A stretch of 64,000 bases of DNA, from assembly GCF_036850765.1 (NCBI RefSeq), contig NC_089501.1:12810997-12874996 (forward strand), given 5' to 3'. Shown here piece after piece: positions 10,161-21,428 of this stretch (position 1 is its first letter; every line of letters starts with the position of its first letter). The position numbers were made by a program, and so were the translations under genes. The notes below the pieces were generated by a model. That model worked only from the letters and a program-made list of their open reading frames with translations, was not told the origin of the DNA and searched no databases. The DNA comes from Saccopteryx bilineata. Its lineage: Eukaryota > Chordata > Mammalia > Chiroptera > Emballonuridae.

Positions 10161-13100
10161 GTTTATCCTGTCTTTTATTTCACTTGCCCTTGGAGATAAA
10201 TCAGCAAATATATAGCTGCGAGAGATTTTGGAGAGTTTACTGCCTATGTTTTCTTCTAAGATGTTTATGGTTTCACGGCTTACGTTTAAGTCTTTTATCC
10301 ATTTTGGGTTGATTTTTGTGAATGGTGTATGTTGTGGTCTAGTTTCATTTTTTTGCAGGTAGATGTCCAATTTTCCCGACATATTTATTAAATAGGCTGT
10401 CTTTACTCTATTGTATGCTCTTACCTTCTTTGTCAAATATTAGTTATACATAAAGCTGTGGGTTTATTTCTGAGTTCTCTGTTCTGTTCCATTGGTCTAT
10501 ATGCCTGTTCTTATGCCAGTACCAGGCTGCTTTGAGTACAATGGCCTTGTAGTATAACTTGATATCAGGAAATGTGATACCTCCCACTTTATTCTTCCTT
10601 TTCAAGATTGCTGAGGCTATTCGTGTTCTTGTTTGGTTCCATATAAATTTTTGGAATATGTGTTCTATATCTTTGAAGTACTTCATTGGTATTTTAATTG
10701 GTATTGTATTGGATTTATAAATTTCTATGGGTAATATAGACATTTTAATGATGTTTATTCTTCCTAACCATGAGCACAATACATGCTTCCACTTGTTTGT
10801 ATCTTCCTTGATTTCTTTTATCAATGTTTTATAATTTTCAAAGTACAAGTCTTTAATCTCCTTGGTTAAATTTACTCCTAGGTACTTTATTTTTTTGACT
10901 GCAATAGTGAAGGGGACTGTTTCCTTAATTTCTCTTTCTGACAGTTCATTGTTGGTGTATAAAAATGCCTCTGATTTCTGAGTATTAATTTTATATCCTG
11001 CCACTTTGCTGAATTCATTTATCAGGTCCAGCAGTTTTTTGACTGAGACTTTAGGGTTTTCTATATATAATATCATATCATTTGCAAATAATGATAGTTT
11101 TACTTCTTCTTTTCCAACTTAAATGCCTTTTATTTCTTCTTGTTGTCTGATTGCTGTGGCTAGGACTTTCAGGACTATGTTGAATAACAGTGGTGAAAGG
11201 GGGTACCCCTGCCTTGTTCCTGATCTTAAGGGGATTGCTTTTAATTTTTGCCCATTAAGTATGATGTTGGCTGTGGGTTTGTCATAGATGGCCTTTATCA
11301 TGTAGAGGAATGTTCCCTGTATTTCCACTTTGCTGAGAGTTTTGATCATGAATGAGTGCTGGATTTTATCAAATGTTTTTTCTGCATCTATTGAAATTAT
11401 CACGTGGGTTTTCTCCTTCCTTTTGTTTATGTGATGAATCACATTGATTGATTTGGATATATTGTTCCAGTCTTGCCTCGCCAGAATAAATCCCATTTGA
11501 TCATGGTGTATGATTTTTTTTCATATATTGCTGGATTTGGTTTGCTGATATTTTGTTGAGGATTTTAACATCTAAATTCATCAGGGATATTGGCCTATAA
11601 TTTTTTTTCTTTGTGTTGTCTTTGCCTGGTTTTGAAATCAGAATTATGCTCGCCTCATAAAAGGAGCTTGGAAGTCTTCCTTCTTCTTGAATTTTTTGAA
11701 ATAGTTTGAGAAGGATAAGAGTCAGTTCTTCTTTGAATATTTGGTAGAATTCACTTGTGAAGCCATCAGGCTCAGGACTTTTCCTTGTTGGGAGTTTTTT
11801 GATAACTGTTTCAATCTCCTTTGTTGTAATCGGTCTGTTTAGGTTTTCTGATTCTTTCAGATTGATTTTTGGAAGATTGTATGTTTCAAAGAATTTGTCC
11901 ATTTCATCTAAATTGTCTAGTTTTTTGGCATACAGTTCTTCACAGTATTTTCTTACAATATTTTGTATTTTGTTGTGTCAGTTGTTATTTCTCTACTCTC
12001 ATTTCTAATTTTATTTATTTGAGTCCTCTCTCTCTTTTTCTTGGTGAGTCTAGTTAAAGGTTCATTAATCTTGTTTACCTTTTCAAAGAACCAGCTCCTG
12101 TTTTTATTGATACTCTGTATTGTTTCTTTAGCCTCTGTGTCATTTATTTCCACTCTGATCTTTATTATTTCCTTCCTTCTACTACATCTGGGCTCTACTT
12201 GCTGTTTTTTTTCTAGTTCTTTTAGATGCAGGGTTAAGTTGTTTATTAGAGCTTTTTCTAGCTTCTTAAGTTATGCCTGTAGTGCTGTGAACTTCCCTCT
12301 CAGTATGGCTTTTGCTGTGTCCCATAAATTTTGAGTTGTTCTATGCTCATTATAATTTGTTTCTAGGAATTTTTTTTATTTCTTCTTTGATCTCATTGTT
12401 AATCCATTTGTTATTTAACAACTTGCTATTTAGTTTCCATATGTTTGAGAATTTTTTAGTTTTTCTGTTGTGGTTGATTTCTAGTTTCATGCCACTGTGA
12501 TCAGAGAAAATGCTTGATATGATTTCAATCTTCTTAAATTTGTTGAGACCGCTTTTGTGCCCTAACATGTGGTCTATCCTAGAGAATGTACCATGAGCAC
12601 TTGAAAAGAATGTATATTCTGTTGCTTTAGGGTGAAAGGTTCTGAAGATATCTATTAAATCGAGTTGATCTAGTGTGTCCTTTAAGTCTGTTGTTTCTTT
12701 GTTAATTTTCTTTTTTGAGGATCTATCTAGTGATGCTAGTGGGGTATTGAAATCCCCTACTACTATAGTATTGCTGTTAATCTCGCCCTTTATATCCATC
12801 AAAGTCTGCTTTATATATTTAGGTGCTTCTATATTAGGTGTGTAGATATTTATAATGGTTATATCTTCCTGTTGGATTGCTCCCTTTATCATTATGTAGT
12901 GACTTTCTTTATCTCTTACTATATCCTTTGTTCTAAAGTCCATTTTTTCTGATATAAGTATTGCTACCCCAGCTTTTTTTTCATTTCCATTTGCATAAAA
13001 TATTTTTTTTACCATCCTTTTACGTTCAGTCTATGTGCATCTTTTGTTTTACTGTGTGTCTCTTATAGACAGCATATGTATGGGTCCTGTTTTTTTATCC

Positions 13101-13189
13101 ATGCAGCTACCCTATGTCTTTTGATCGGATCATTTAATCCATTTACATTTAAGGTTATTATTGATATGTAGTTGTTTATTGCCATTTTA

Positions 13190-14150
13190 TTCTTTAAAGC
13201 TGTATTCCTGTTTTGCTATATTCTTTTCCCACTTTGATTTGTTGACAACAGGCCCCTGAACATTTCCTGCAGCATTGGTTTGGTTGTAATGAATTCCTTG
13301 ATTTTTTTTCTGGGAAGCTTTTTATTTCTCCTTCAATTTTAAATGATAGCCTTGCTGGATAAAGTAGTCTTGGTTGTAGGTTCTTGTTCTGCATTACTTT
13401 GAATATTTCTTGCCATTCCTTTCTGGCCTCAAGTGTTTCTGTTGAGAAGTCTGATGTCATCCTTATGGGGGCTCCTTTGTAGATGATAGCCTTTTTTTCT
13501 CTAGCAGCTTTTAATGTTTTCCCTTTATCACTTAGCTTTGGTATTTTAATTATGATGTGTCTTGGTGTAGATTTTTTTGGGTTTCTTTTTAATGGAGTTC
13601 TCTGTGCTTCTTGAGTCTGTAAGAGTTTTTTTTGTTTGTTAATTTAGGAAAGTTTTCAGCTATGATCTGATTGAACAAAGTCTCTATACCTTGTTCTTTC
13701 TCTTCTTCTTCAGGAACCCCGATGATGCGGATGTTATTTCTCTTCATGTTGTCACAGAGTTCTCTTAGAGTTTCCCTAGACTTTTTTGAGTCTCTTTTCT
13801 TTTTTCTGCTCTGCTTCCATGCCTTTGTTCAACTTGTCCTCCAACTCGCCGATTTGATCCTCAGCTTCATCCATCCTGTTTTTAATTCCTTTCATTGTGT
13901 TCTTCATTTCTGATATTGTATTTGTCATCTCCAACTGATTCTTTTTTAATATTTCAATGTCTTTTTTATACTTGCTATTTCTTTATTTAGGTGTTCATAA
14001 TGACCATCCATTGTTGTTCTAAGATCTTTAAGCATCCTAACAATCATTATTTTAAACTCTGCATCCAGAAGTTTGGTTATTTCCATATCACTCAGTCAAT
14101 TTCCTGGAGGTTTCTCTTGTGGTTTCATTTGGATTGCACCTCTCTGTCTT
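13190..14150 (-). pseudogene. L1-A ORF1 remnant
   Basis: The conserved C-terminal domain is readable at 13460-13194 (SDFSTETLEARKEW, then LQPRLLYPARLSFK), matching the L1 ORF1 RNA-binding region. The coiled-coil part upstream to about 14150 is broken by frameshifts. It is not functional. Confidence 0.8.
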
Positions 14151-14577
14151 CTCATTATGTCTGTGTGTTTAGGTGTATTATTTGTAGAGCTGGTTGAGTC
14201 TAGGCTTGATGTTATCTGCCTCTAATTTTCAGTTGTGCTATTTCTAGGTCTTCTTGGGTTGGCATCAGCTGTTATTTGTAATCCACTGTCCGATTTGGCT
14301 TTTGTAGTATAGCCGCTTTGACGTCTTGATTTGTTTGTTTTCTTCTCAGTTTTCCTAACACATGGTAGTCTTTTTTACTGATATCAGCAGGGGGTTTATC
14401 TGAAACTGTATCCAGGAATACAGTGGGTATAACCTGATACTCTGAAGGCCTGATCTGCCAGTTACTCTCTCTGGGGGTAGGGTGTTTTCCCAGCTTCAGT
14501 AGGAGGAGGTGTATCTCAGATCTCTACAGAAACCTGAGTTACTGCCCCTCCTTTCCACTTCTTGTTTTCAGCTGTGT

Positions 14578-14781
14578 CTTTTTTTTTAAATTTTTTAAAT
14601 TCATTTTTAGAGAGGAGAGAGAGGGAGAGAGAGAGAGGAGAGAGAGACAGAGAGAGAAGGGGGGAGGAGCTGGAAGCATCAACTCCCATATGTGCCTTGA
14701 CCAGGCAAGCCCAGGGTTTCGAACCGGCGACCTCAGCATTTCCAGGTCGACGCTTTATCCACTGCGCCACCACAGGTCAGG
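14578..14781 (-). repeat. Short SINE, lysine-tRNA-like type, with TSD
   Basis: It is inserted in the L1-A 5' region and flanked by a direct repeat, cagctgtgtctt (about 14569-14580 and 14783-14794). It holds ggtttcgaaccggcgacctc (box B reversed) and cgctttatccactgcgccac. The unique part from ggaggagctgg to accacaggtc is identical by eye to the copy at 49287, indicating recent activity. Confidence 0.92.
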
Positions 14782-15348
14782 CTCAGCTGTGTCTTGTTGC
14801 ACTGATTGGAGCTGAAGAGATGTCTGGAGATGGGTCATCCAGAAATTACTTTAGTCTTGTATTGTGTGGAAGGATCAATCCCTCTCCCAGCTATGGCCAC
14901 CTTCAGCACTGGATGAGTCAGCTTCTTAGGTCATCTTATTCATTCCTCTGCCCCTCATCATCTGTCTCTCTCTCCCCCCTTTCCTTTTTGGAAGATAAGC
15001 CAGCCCTTTCAACACACCTCATTCCCAGGTCCCCAGGCAAGTTCCTGTGAGCAATATTTTCTGCTCTTTTCCTTGGAGTGAGAGCCCTTCTGGACTCTCA
15101 GCCTCACCCTCCCCTTTGTTCTTGTAAGCAGGGGAGACTCACCACTCCTCAGTGCTCCCTACCGGGCTTGGTGTGACTTCTTCTTTGCTCCTTGGTTTTT
15201 GAGAGCTGTTCTTGTAGTCCAGAGTTGGTTTCTCATGCTGATTGTTCGTAAATTAATTATGTAATCCAGTTTGGTGGTGTGAGCTGGGAGTCTGTGCATC
15301 TGCCTACTTTGCTGCCATCTTCAGGTCTCTCATTTATTCTGTAATTTT

Positions 15349-15821
15349 ATACATCCTAACAGATAATGTCTAAAAAGCTCAAGAAAAACAGATTTCTGTT
15401 CACATTCTTTAGTCCTTTTAATCTGGGATCAAAACTTAAATGTTTCCTACTACCACAATTAGTTATCCATTTTCTATTTTCTCCTTTCCTCCTATTATGC
15501 TGACAATTCTACTGTTAAGCCAATCAATACTAATATTTGTCACTCTGGGTTTGGTGATGTAACATTGAACAGTACTGCTTTAAAAATGATAATAAGCTAA
15601 ACATTTATACACCATATAAAAAGATATTCTTAATAACCAATATATTAATAATCATTACATATTTTCTAATATTTAAACCAAGATTTTAACATCACAGGGT
15701 TATGAAATAGCAAATAAAAAGGAGAGTTAACAAAAGGCTCTTGAAATAATGTATATTTCTAACATGGAAAATGTTTTTTCCACAAATTTTCACACACCAG
15801 TGGAGGGCAATAAACTACTAC
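15349..15821. other. Intergenic, nothing recognised
   Basis: AT-rich sequence between the L1 target-site copy and the next hAT element. I see no gene or clear repeat. Confidence 0.5.
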
Positions 15822-15829
15822 TCCTAACC

Positions 15830-16040
15830 CGGTGGTCAGCAAACTCATTAGTTAACAGAGCCAAATATCAACAGTACAACAATTGAAATTTTCTTTGAGA
15901 GCCAAAATTTTAAACTTAAATTACATAGGTAGGTACATTTCTTATTGAGATAGCGCCACACATGGTATTTTGTGGGAGAGCCACACTCAAGGGGCCAAAG
16001 AGTCGCATGTGGCTCACGAGCCACAGTTTGCCGACCAGGG
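15830..16040. mobile_element. hAT MITE
   Basis: Inverted ends cggtggtcagcaaact and agtttgccgaccaggg enclose about 211 non-coding bases. The flanks tcctaacc (15822-15829) and tcctatct (16041-16048) are a diverged 8-base TSD. Internal motifs such as gagccacactcaaggggcc near 15980 fit a known style of mammalian hAT MITE. Confidence 0.8.
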
Positions 16041-16126
16041 TCCTATCTTATGGAGGGCCTATGTGACTTTCAAGTCTTAGGGAAGGGGAAGGGGAGAAGT
16101 AGCCGAAGAGTGTTCCTGATAACCCA

Positions 16127-16837
16127 TGTAAAGCCAGTGGCTAGGGCCACCATCACAGCAGCATGGTCCATGCAGGTTCGCATTGGATTCGGACAGTCGG
16201 TAAAGAAACAACAGAGCCAAACACTGGTGGGCCATTATCTTTAATTCTAGCTTGCACCCAGTGGGCAAGTAAAAACATACATTGGGCTCCAAAACCCACT
16301 CACATTCAGTGCTCACAAAGCTACTGACTTATCCTAGTTTCCTACAATCAAAGGTTTCTAGCTCACCAGACTTATTCACCTCTGTTCCCCATCTCCTTCC
16401 TTCTCCCTGCACAAACTCTGCTCTAACTGGCTTCTCAATCAACACTCCACAATCTTGGCTGCTTCTCCTGGCCTACTCCACATGGCCTCTTTCTGCTATC
16501 CTCTCTGCTCTCTCCTCTAATGATAATCTCAGGAACCAAGAGAGCAAACTCCCGTTCTGCCCCTATTTTATAGTGTAGAAATCCAAACCTTTAATCCAAT
16601 ATACAAAATAGGGAAGTCTCTAATACAGAGTCACTTATCTGAGGCATGATAGGATTATGCCACCTCACATCAAAAAGGGTGGGAAAGGCTTAATCCGGAA
16701 ACCAAGCCCCAGGATACAAAGATTCTGCCTGCCCACAGCCCACCCCCAACACACATTAATATCACCTGGGCGACGGCCTCTACGTGGGCAGCACCATCTT
16801 TAACAAAGTGAGCATAATATATTTTATCTGCCCAACA
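16127..16837 (-). mobile_element. ERV 3' LTR, family A (subtype 1)
   Basis: This 711-base LTR on the minus strand runs tgttgggcag...ctttaca. Immediately upstream in its own sense is a polypurine tract, and gag remnants lie further upstream, so this is the 3' LTR of a minus-strand provirus rather than a solo LTR. The matching 5' LTR is not present where expected. Confidence 0.85.
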
Positions 16838-16858
16838 CCCCATCCCCCTTTTTTTATT
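16838..16858 (-). other. Retroviral polypurine tract
   Basis: Read on the minus strand, aaaaaaagggggatgggg abuts the LTR start at 16837. This is the site from which plus-strand DNA synthesis is primed in retroviruses, and it marks the adjoining LTR as a 3' LTR. Confidence 0.8.
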
Positions 16859-17697
16859 AGTTATGATGTCATCACACATTCTTCTTCCTGGAGTTGTAAT
16901 TCTCTTCAAAAAACTGATAATTAACAAGGTTCACACCCATGGTTTGTTATCTTCTAAGCATTTCTACCTGGCCCTGTTACCTTTTCTTTCTCTAAGATAT
17001 TTCTAAAGCAAAGTTCTAATTTTCAATACTATTCCTATCCTGTATCTTCTAAATGGGTAAAGCTTCTTTTGGTTCAGTAGGTGGAAATCTGAATATCTGA
17101 AACTAGTTTCTACTCTATACTTTCTTCAGTCACCCCACCCTTAGTCGTCCCTGCCACCTTACTCCAGCTGGCAGAGAGATGCTAACCCTCTTTTTGACCC
17201 ACAGTGCTTTACACTATTATTCAATATAAGGGAATTGGTCAGGATGCCCGGGATTCCAAGTGCCTAAGGGGGAGCAGGCTCTGGGAGCTGTGAGAGGAGC
17301 TTGCCAATTTTTGTGCAGCCATTAATAAAAACAATGGCCCCTCCCAAGCAGAAATGCAATCCAATCTACCACCTGCAACCAACTGCCCCACTCTGAACAG
17401 CTGCCCAGTTGCCATTTCCCACAACAAAAGCAGTAAACCAGAAACCCACAAATTTCACAAATTCACCTTCCTAACAGTGGGTTACTCTAGCCCACATGAC
17501 ATTTTCAATTTCCCCAGGGCACAGCAACCCGCAATTCCCTGAAAACCCTCTCTTGCAATTTTCCACCATTATGGCTAAAGCAGTGGATCTCCCCCATATA
17601 CCCTGTGCTTCCATGTCAGACAACAATCATGCCACACGAAGGAACTGGGGTAGGGTAGGGGAAACTTGGAGGGGACCCAACACCTGCCTTGGCCCCA
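16859..17697 (-). other. ERV internal region, unassigned
   Basis: This lies between the gag remnant and the polypurine tract of the minus-strand provirus, where pol and env would normally be. It is far too short for them. The 70-codon frame at 17451-17239 shows no domain I recognise. It is presumably deleted or scrambled retroviral sequence. Confidence 0.5.
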
Positions 17698-18905
17698 TCA
17701 GTCTTCAAGGTTCAGAACCTTAGAACTTCCCTTGGCGGCTTGTGATATGGGACATCTATTTTTCCAATGCCCTTCTTCCTTGCAATATGCACACTGATTC
17801 TTTCCTAGTGGAGTCCTAGTCCTTTTTCTTGAATCCCCTTTTATCCTATATGTAAATCTGGCAGGACTAGGAAGATGTAGTGCCTTTTCTGTGTTGAGCA
17901 TGCTTTTAGCCACTGTGGAGGGTTCATTGCTAATTTTAGCCATTGATCAATGTAGGGGAACTGGTCAGGGTAGCCTGGATCCTCAGTCACTATATTCCAT
18001 ACTGCCCTTACCAGCCGGGGATTAAAAGTCCTGGCTGATTGCCATCTGTTGGGCAGATAAAATATATTATGCTCACTTTGTTAAAGATAACGCTGCCCAC
18101 GTGGAGGCTGTTGCCCAGGTGATATTAATGCGTGTTGGGGGCAGGCAGGATCATTGTAACCTGGGGCCTGGTTTTGGGATTAAGCCTTTCCCACCCTTTT
18201 TGATGTGGGGCAGTACAATCCAATCATGCCTCAGAGAAGTGACTTTGTAGTAGAGACTTCCCTATTTTGTATATTGGATTAAAGGTTATGGATCTACACT
18301 ATAAAATGGGGGCAGAACAGGAGCTTACGCTCTTTTGGTTCCTAAGATTATCATTAGAAGAGAGAGCAGAGCAGAGAGCAGAAGGAGGCCACATGGAGGA
18401 GGCCAGGAGAAGTAGCCAAGATGGCAGAGTGCTGAGTGAGGTGCCAGTTTGTGCAGAGTTTGTATCTGGGATAAGGAAGGAGATGGGGAACTGAGGAGAA
18501 TAAGGCTGGTGAGCTAGAAACCTTTGATTCTAGGAAACTCGGATAAGTCAGTAGCTTTGTGAGCACTGAATGTGAGTGGGTTTTGGAGCCCAGTGTGTAT
18601 TTTTACTTGCCCGCCGGGTGCAAGCTAGAATTAAAGAAAATGGCCTATCAGTTTTTGGCTCCGTTGTTTCTTTACCAACTGTCCAAATCCAATGCGAACC
18701 TGCATGAGCCAGGCGGCTGCTGTAGTGGTGGCCCTGGCCTTGGCTGCTGGCTTTACACCATCCAACCCAGAAGGTGGGCCATTCTGATTCACAGAAAGTG
18801 CAAAGTCTTCCTTTTGACCATTTAATTCCGTACCCACGGTTGTCTCCATAGGCTTCTTGAAAGTGCCTTAGAAGACAACCTAAGAGAGTCTTTTGTGTAC
18901 TGGGC
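17698..18905 (-). pseudogene. Gammaretrovirus-like gag remnant, internally deleted and interrupted by a solo LTR
   Basis: Two parts are visible on the minus strand. The one at 18905-18758 has matrix-like sequence, with a degenerate W-P-T-F-type motif typical of gammaretroviral matrix protein. The one at 18046-17698 contains a frame (17943-17698) with a nucleocapsid zinc knuckle C-x2-C-x4-H-x4-C ([14 protein letters not shown]). Little capsid sequence separates them, so gag has a deletion, and stops or frameshifts lie between the parts. The solo LTR at 18047-18757 splits it. No protease, reverse transcriptase or env was recognised. It is non-functional as an endogenous virus remnant. Confidence 0.8.
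18047..18757 (+). mobile_element. Solo ERV LTR, family A (subtype 1), inserted in gag
   Basis: This 711-base LTR, the same length as its neighbour at 16127 but in opposite orientation, is flanked by a perfect 5-base TSD ccatc (18042-18046 and 18758-18762). That shows an independent insertion into the minus-strand gag remnant. A TATA box (tataaaa, 18300-18306) and an attaaa polyadenylation signal (18630-18635) are visible, so U3, R and U5 can be placed roughly. Confidence 0.92.
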
Positions 18906-18917
18906 CCTACTCTGTTA

Positions 18918-19228
18918 GTATCTCTGTTAGTAGTAAAATTTTCTAACCACCCACCAGTTCCACAGTAATGGTGATTTATAAAGTAGGGAACTAACTTTAC
19001 TTTATAAAATTTATAAAGCAGAGTTACAGCAAGTTAAAGCATATAATAATAATTACTTACTAAGTATGTTATGTTGAATTTTTGCTGTTTGGTAGAATAA
19101 ATCTTTATAAAACAACTTACTATAGTTAAATCTATCTTTTTATTTATACTTTGGCTGCTCTGCTACCACCCACCATGAAAGCTAGAACACCCACTAGTGG
19201 GCGGTAAGGACCAGGTTGACTACTACTG
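18918..19228. mobile_element. hAT element embedded in LTR-B copy 2 (truncated)
   Basis: The right end ggttgactactactg is followed by gtctaaag, matching the TSD side in copy 1. The left end is missing. The intact ttccacagtaatgg stretch (18957-18970) is the empty counterpart of the LTR insertion site in copy 1. Confidence 0.8.
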
Positions 19229-19550
19229 GTCTAAAGGATCAATAAAAAATGTTAAAACTTTCAAGGTAACACAATAGTGATATTGTTTTACATATCAAAG
19301 ACATTCATAAATCTTTTAGTGTCTATCTCCCCTCCTTTGCCTAGATGTATATGTTATTCTCAGGATTCCAAGAAGGGAGGGAGAGTTAAAATCAGTGTAG
19401 GGTGGTATGTAAATTTTGCCTCTAATTGAAAGGGAAAGGAAGTTCTTCAAATAACCTTAATCCTTTCAGAGAATTATAATTAAACTAAATGACCCAGTTA
19501 TCCTTGTAAGTCAGGAAGCTCCTATACCCTTCTGCCTCCAATCTCTAAAG

Positions 19551-19882
19551 CAGGGGTCCCCAAACTTTTTACACAGGGGGCCAGTTCACTGTCCCTCAGA
19601 CCATTGGAGGGCCAGACTATAAAAAAAACTATGAACAAATCCCTATGCACACTGCACAGATCTTATTTTAAAGTAAAAAAAACAAAATGGGAACAAATAC
19701 AATATTTAAAATAAAGAACAAGTAAATTTAAATCAACCAACTGACCAGTATTTCAATGGGAACTATACTCCTGTCACTGACCACCAATGAAAGAGGTGCC
19801 CCTTCCGGAAGTGCAGCGGGGGCCGGATAAATGGCCTCAGGGGGCTGCATGTGGCCCATGGGCCATAGTTTGGGGACCCCTA
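19551..19882. mobile_element. hAT MITE with perfect TSD
   Basis: This 332-base element starts caggggtccccaaactt and ends tttggggacccct(a). The TSD ctctaaag is perfect (19543-19550 and 19883-19890). The paralogous site in LTR-B copy 1 (5875-5882) has a single ctctaaag with no insertion. It is the same family as 21099 and 50558. Confidence 0.95.
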
Positions 19883-19969
19883 CTCTAAAGAAAGGACAGG
19901 GCAAGAAGCCTGAATTTTTCTCCTAAAATATTAATATTAATTTTTGCAAGTCTTTGGTACCTTACCACA

Positions 19970-20540
19970 GGATATGGTAGGTGCCCAATAAATCTTAGCT
20001 GTTATTGTGAATATAGGTAAGTGGGCCACCTTGGGGTATCCCTGCTCTCTCTTGCACCACCGAGAAGAGTTATAAGAAATTATTACATTGAAGCTCATTT
20101 TTCACTTGCAAACAGAAACAAAATGCCCACCATACATCTAACTCCAAAGGTATTGCCACATATGTAGTTAAAACTATGGTTTTACGAGCATATGAAGGAG
20201 ATGTTTACATTGCACTATGCACAGAAAAACATCTTTAAAAATCTGTTTTAAACATTTCTGCTTTCCCCCCAGAATTTCTTTCTATATGACTACTGTCTCA
20301 GCCTTCATTTACTCATCCTCAACCTCCCTAGCTTTTCCCCTTCCTCCAACTCTTCTTATCCTTTCATTTGCATATTCCTTTCCATTTTTATATATTGAAA
20401 ATATTACCTTACAGGTTTGTATGAAGTAAAACAGATTATATCTTCACCACCCCCAGTAGATGAATTCAAGTATGTTTCAATCTCATAATTTGTGTTAAGC
20501 TTTGGTGGCAAAAGATTCCAAATTGTCAAAATACATTATA
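19970..20540. other. Intergenic, nothing recognised
   Basis: AT-rich sequence. The short frame at 20217-20429 has no domain and low-complexity composition. Confidence 0.5.
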
Positions 20541-20555
20541 AAAATTTAAGGGATA

Positions 20556-20937
20556 GGCCCTGACTGGTTGGCTCAGCAGTAGAGCATTGGCCTGGCGTGT
20601 GGAAGTCCCAAGTTCAATTCCCAACCAGAACACACAGGAGAAGCACCCATCTACTTCTAAACCCTTCCCCCTCTCCTTCCCCTCTGTCTCTCTCTTCCCC
20701 TCCAGCAGCCAAGGCTTCATTGGAGCAAAGTTGGCCTGGGCACTGAGGATGTCTCCATGGCCTCTGCCTCAGGTGCTAGATTGGCTCCAGCTACAACGGA
20801 GCAACAGCCCCAGATGGGCAGAACATTGCCCCCTGGTGGGCATGCTGGGTGGATCACAGTAGGGTGCATGTGGGAGTCTGTTTGTCTGATTCTCTCCCAA
20901 CTCCCAGACTTCTCATTTCAGAAAAGTACCAAAAAAA
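20556..20937 (+). repeat. tRNA-derived SINE, GGCCCTGGCC type, with TSD
   Basis: The head ggccctgactggttggctca begins at 20556 and the A-rich tail ends near 20937. Direct repeats aaatttaagggata and aaaattaagggata flank it. The body has aaggcttcattggagcaaag and the ctgggtggatcacag segment. Confidence 0.93.
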
Positions 20938-21098
20938 ATTAAGGGATAAAATAATTTTATATAACACTGAAATACTTTTGTTCATATCCATTAAAATGGC
21001 AAAGTGGATGAATACTTGCAATAAGTTCATCTAAGTGCAAGTTTGCAAGTGATCATATTGGTCACAGTATGTTGTTGATCGGATACTACTCTCCAGAG

Positions 21099-21428
21099 CA
21101 GGAGTCCCCAAACTTTTTACACAGGGGGCCAGTTCACTGTCCCTCAGACTGTTGGAGGGCCAGACTATAAAAAAAATATGAACAAATCCCTGTGCACATT
21201 GCACATATCTTATTTTAAAGTAAAAAAACAAAATGGGAACAAATACAATATTTAAAATAAAGAACGAGTAAATTTAAATCAACAAACTGATCAGTATTTC
21301 AATGGGAACTATGCTCCTCTCACTGACCACCAATGAAAGAGGTGCCCCTTCTGGAAGTGTGGTGGGGGCCGGATAAATGGCCTCAGGGGGCCGCATGCGG
21401 CCCACGGGCCATAGTTTGGGGACCCCTG
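21099..21428. mobile_element. hAT MITE with perfect TSD
   Basis: This 330-base element has ends caggagtccccaaactt and agtttggggacccctg. The 8-base TSD ctccagag is perfect (21091-21098 and 21429-21436). There is no coding capacity. It is closely similar to 19551-19882, which indicates young activity. Confidence 0.95.

Larger units (their letters stand above)
8640..13060 (-). pseudogene. L1-A ORF2 remnant (endonuclease-reverse transcriptase)
   Basis: Fragments of ORF2 follow one another on the minus strand. The endonuclease part (13015-12350) has GDFNTPL, a RIDHMLGH motif and an SDH motif that fit APE-type catalytic residues. The reverse-transcriptase part runs 11902-10444, with the [13 protein letters not shown] and [15 protein letters not shown] stretches. 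The region beyond the expected FADD box is broken. The C-terminal part is at 10436-8639. Multiple frame breaks and two SINE insertions (9107 and 9790) disable it. ORF2p normally nicks target DNA and primes reverse transcription. Confidence 0.9.
7989..15331 (-). mobile_element. Full-length LINE-1, decayed (L1-A)
   Basis: The L1 runs from a 5' end near 15331 (gagacctgaagatggcagca on the minus strand) to the 3' end near 7989. It is flanked by a 17-base TSD with one mismatch: atttatgctgtaatttt at 7972-7988 and atttattctgtaatttt at 15332-15348. Four SINEs interrupt it. Its 5'-UTR differs from that of the L1 at 21815, so the two belong to different promoter lineages. Both ORFs are broken, so it is not mobile. 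Confidence 0.9.
18918..19969 (-). mobile_element. ERV LTR, family B, copy 2 (3'-truncated, carries hAT)
   Basis: It is homologous to 4540-5962. Its start on the minus strand (tgtggtaagg) is at 19969, exactly where homology with copy 1 stops. It lacks the polyadenylation end because the left side is cut at about 18918 inside the hAT element and joined to the gag remnant. It is interrupted by a second, younger hAT at 19551-19882. Confidence 0.75.

Noticed and set aside
16127..18757. A complete provirus bounded by two LTRs
   Set aside because: The LTRs are in opposite orientation, and the right one has its own perfect TSD inside gag.
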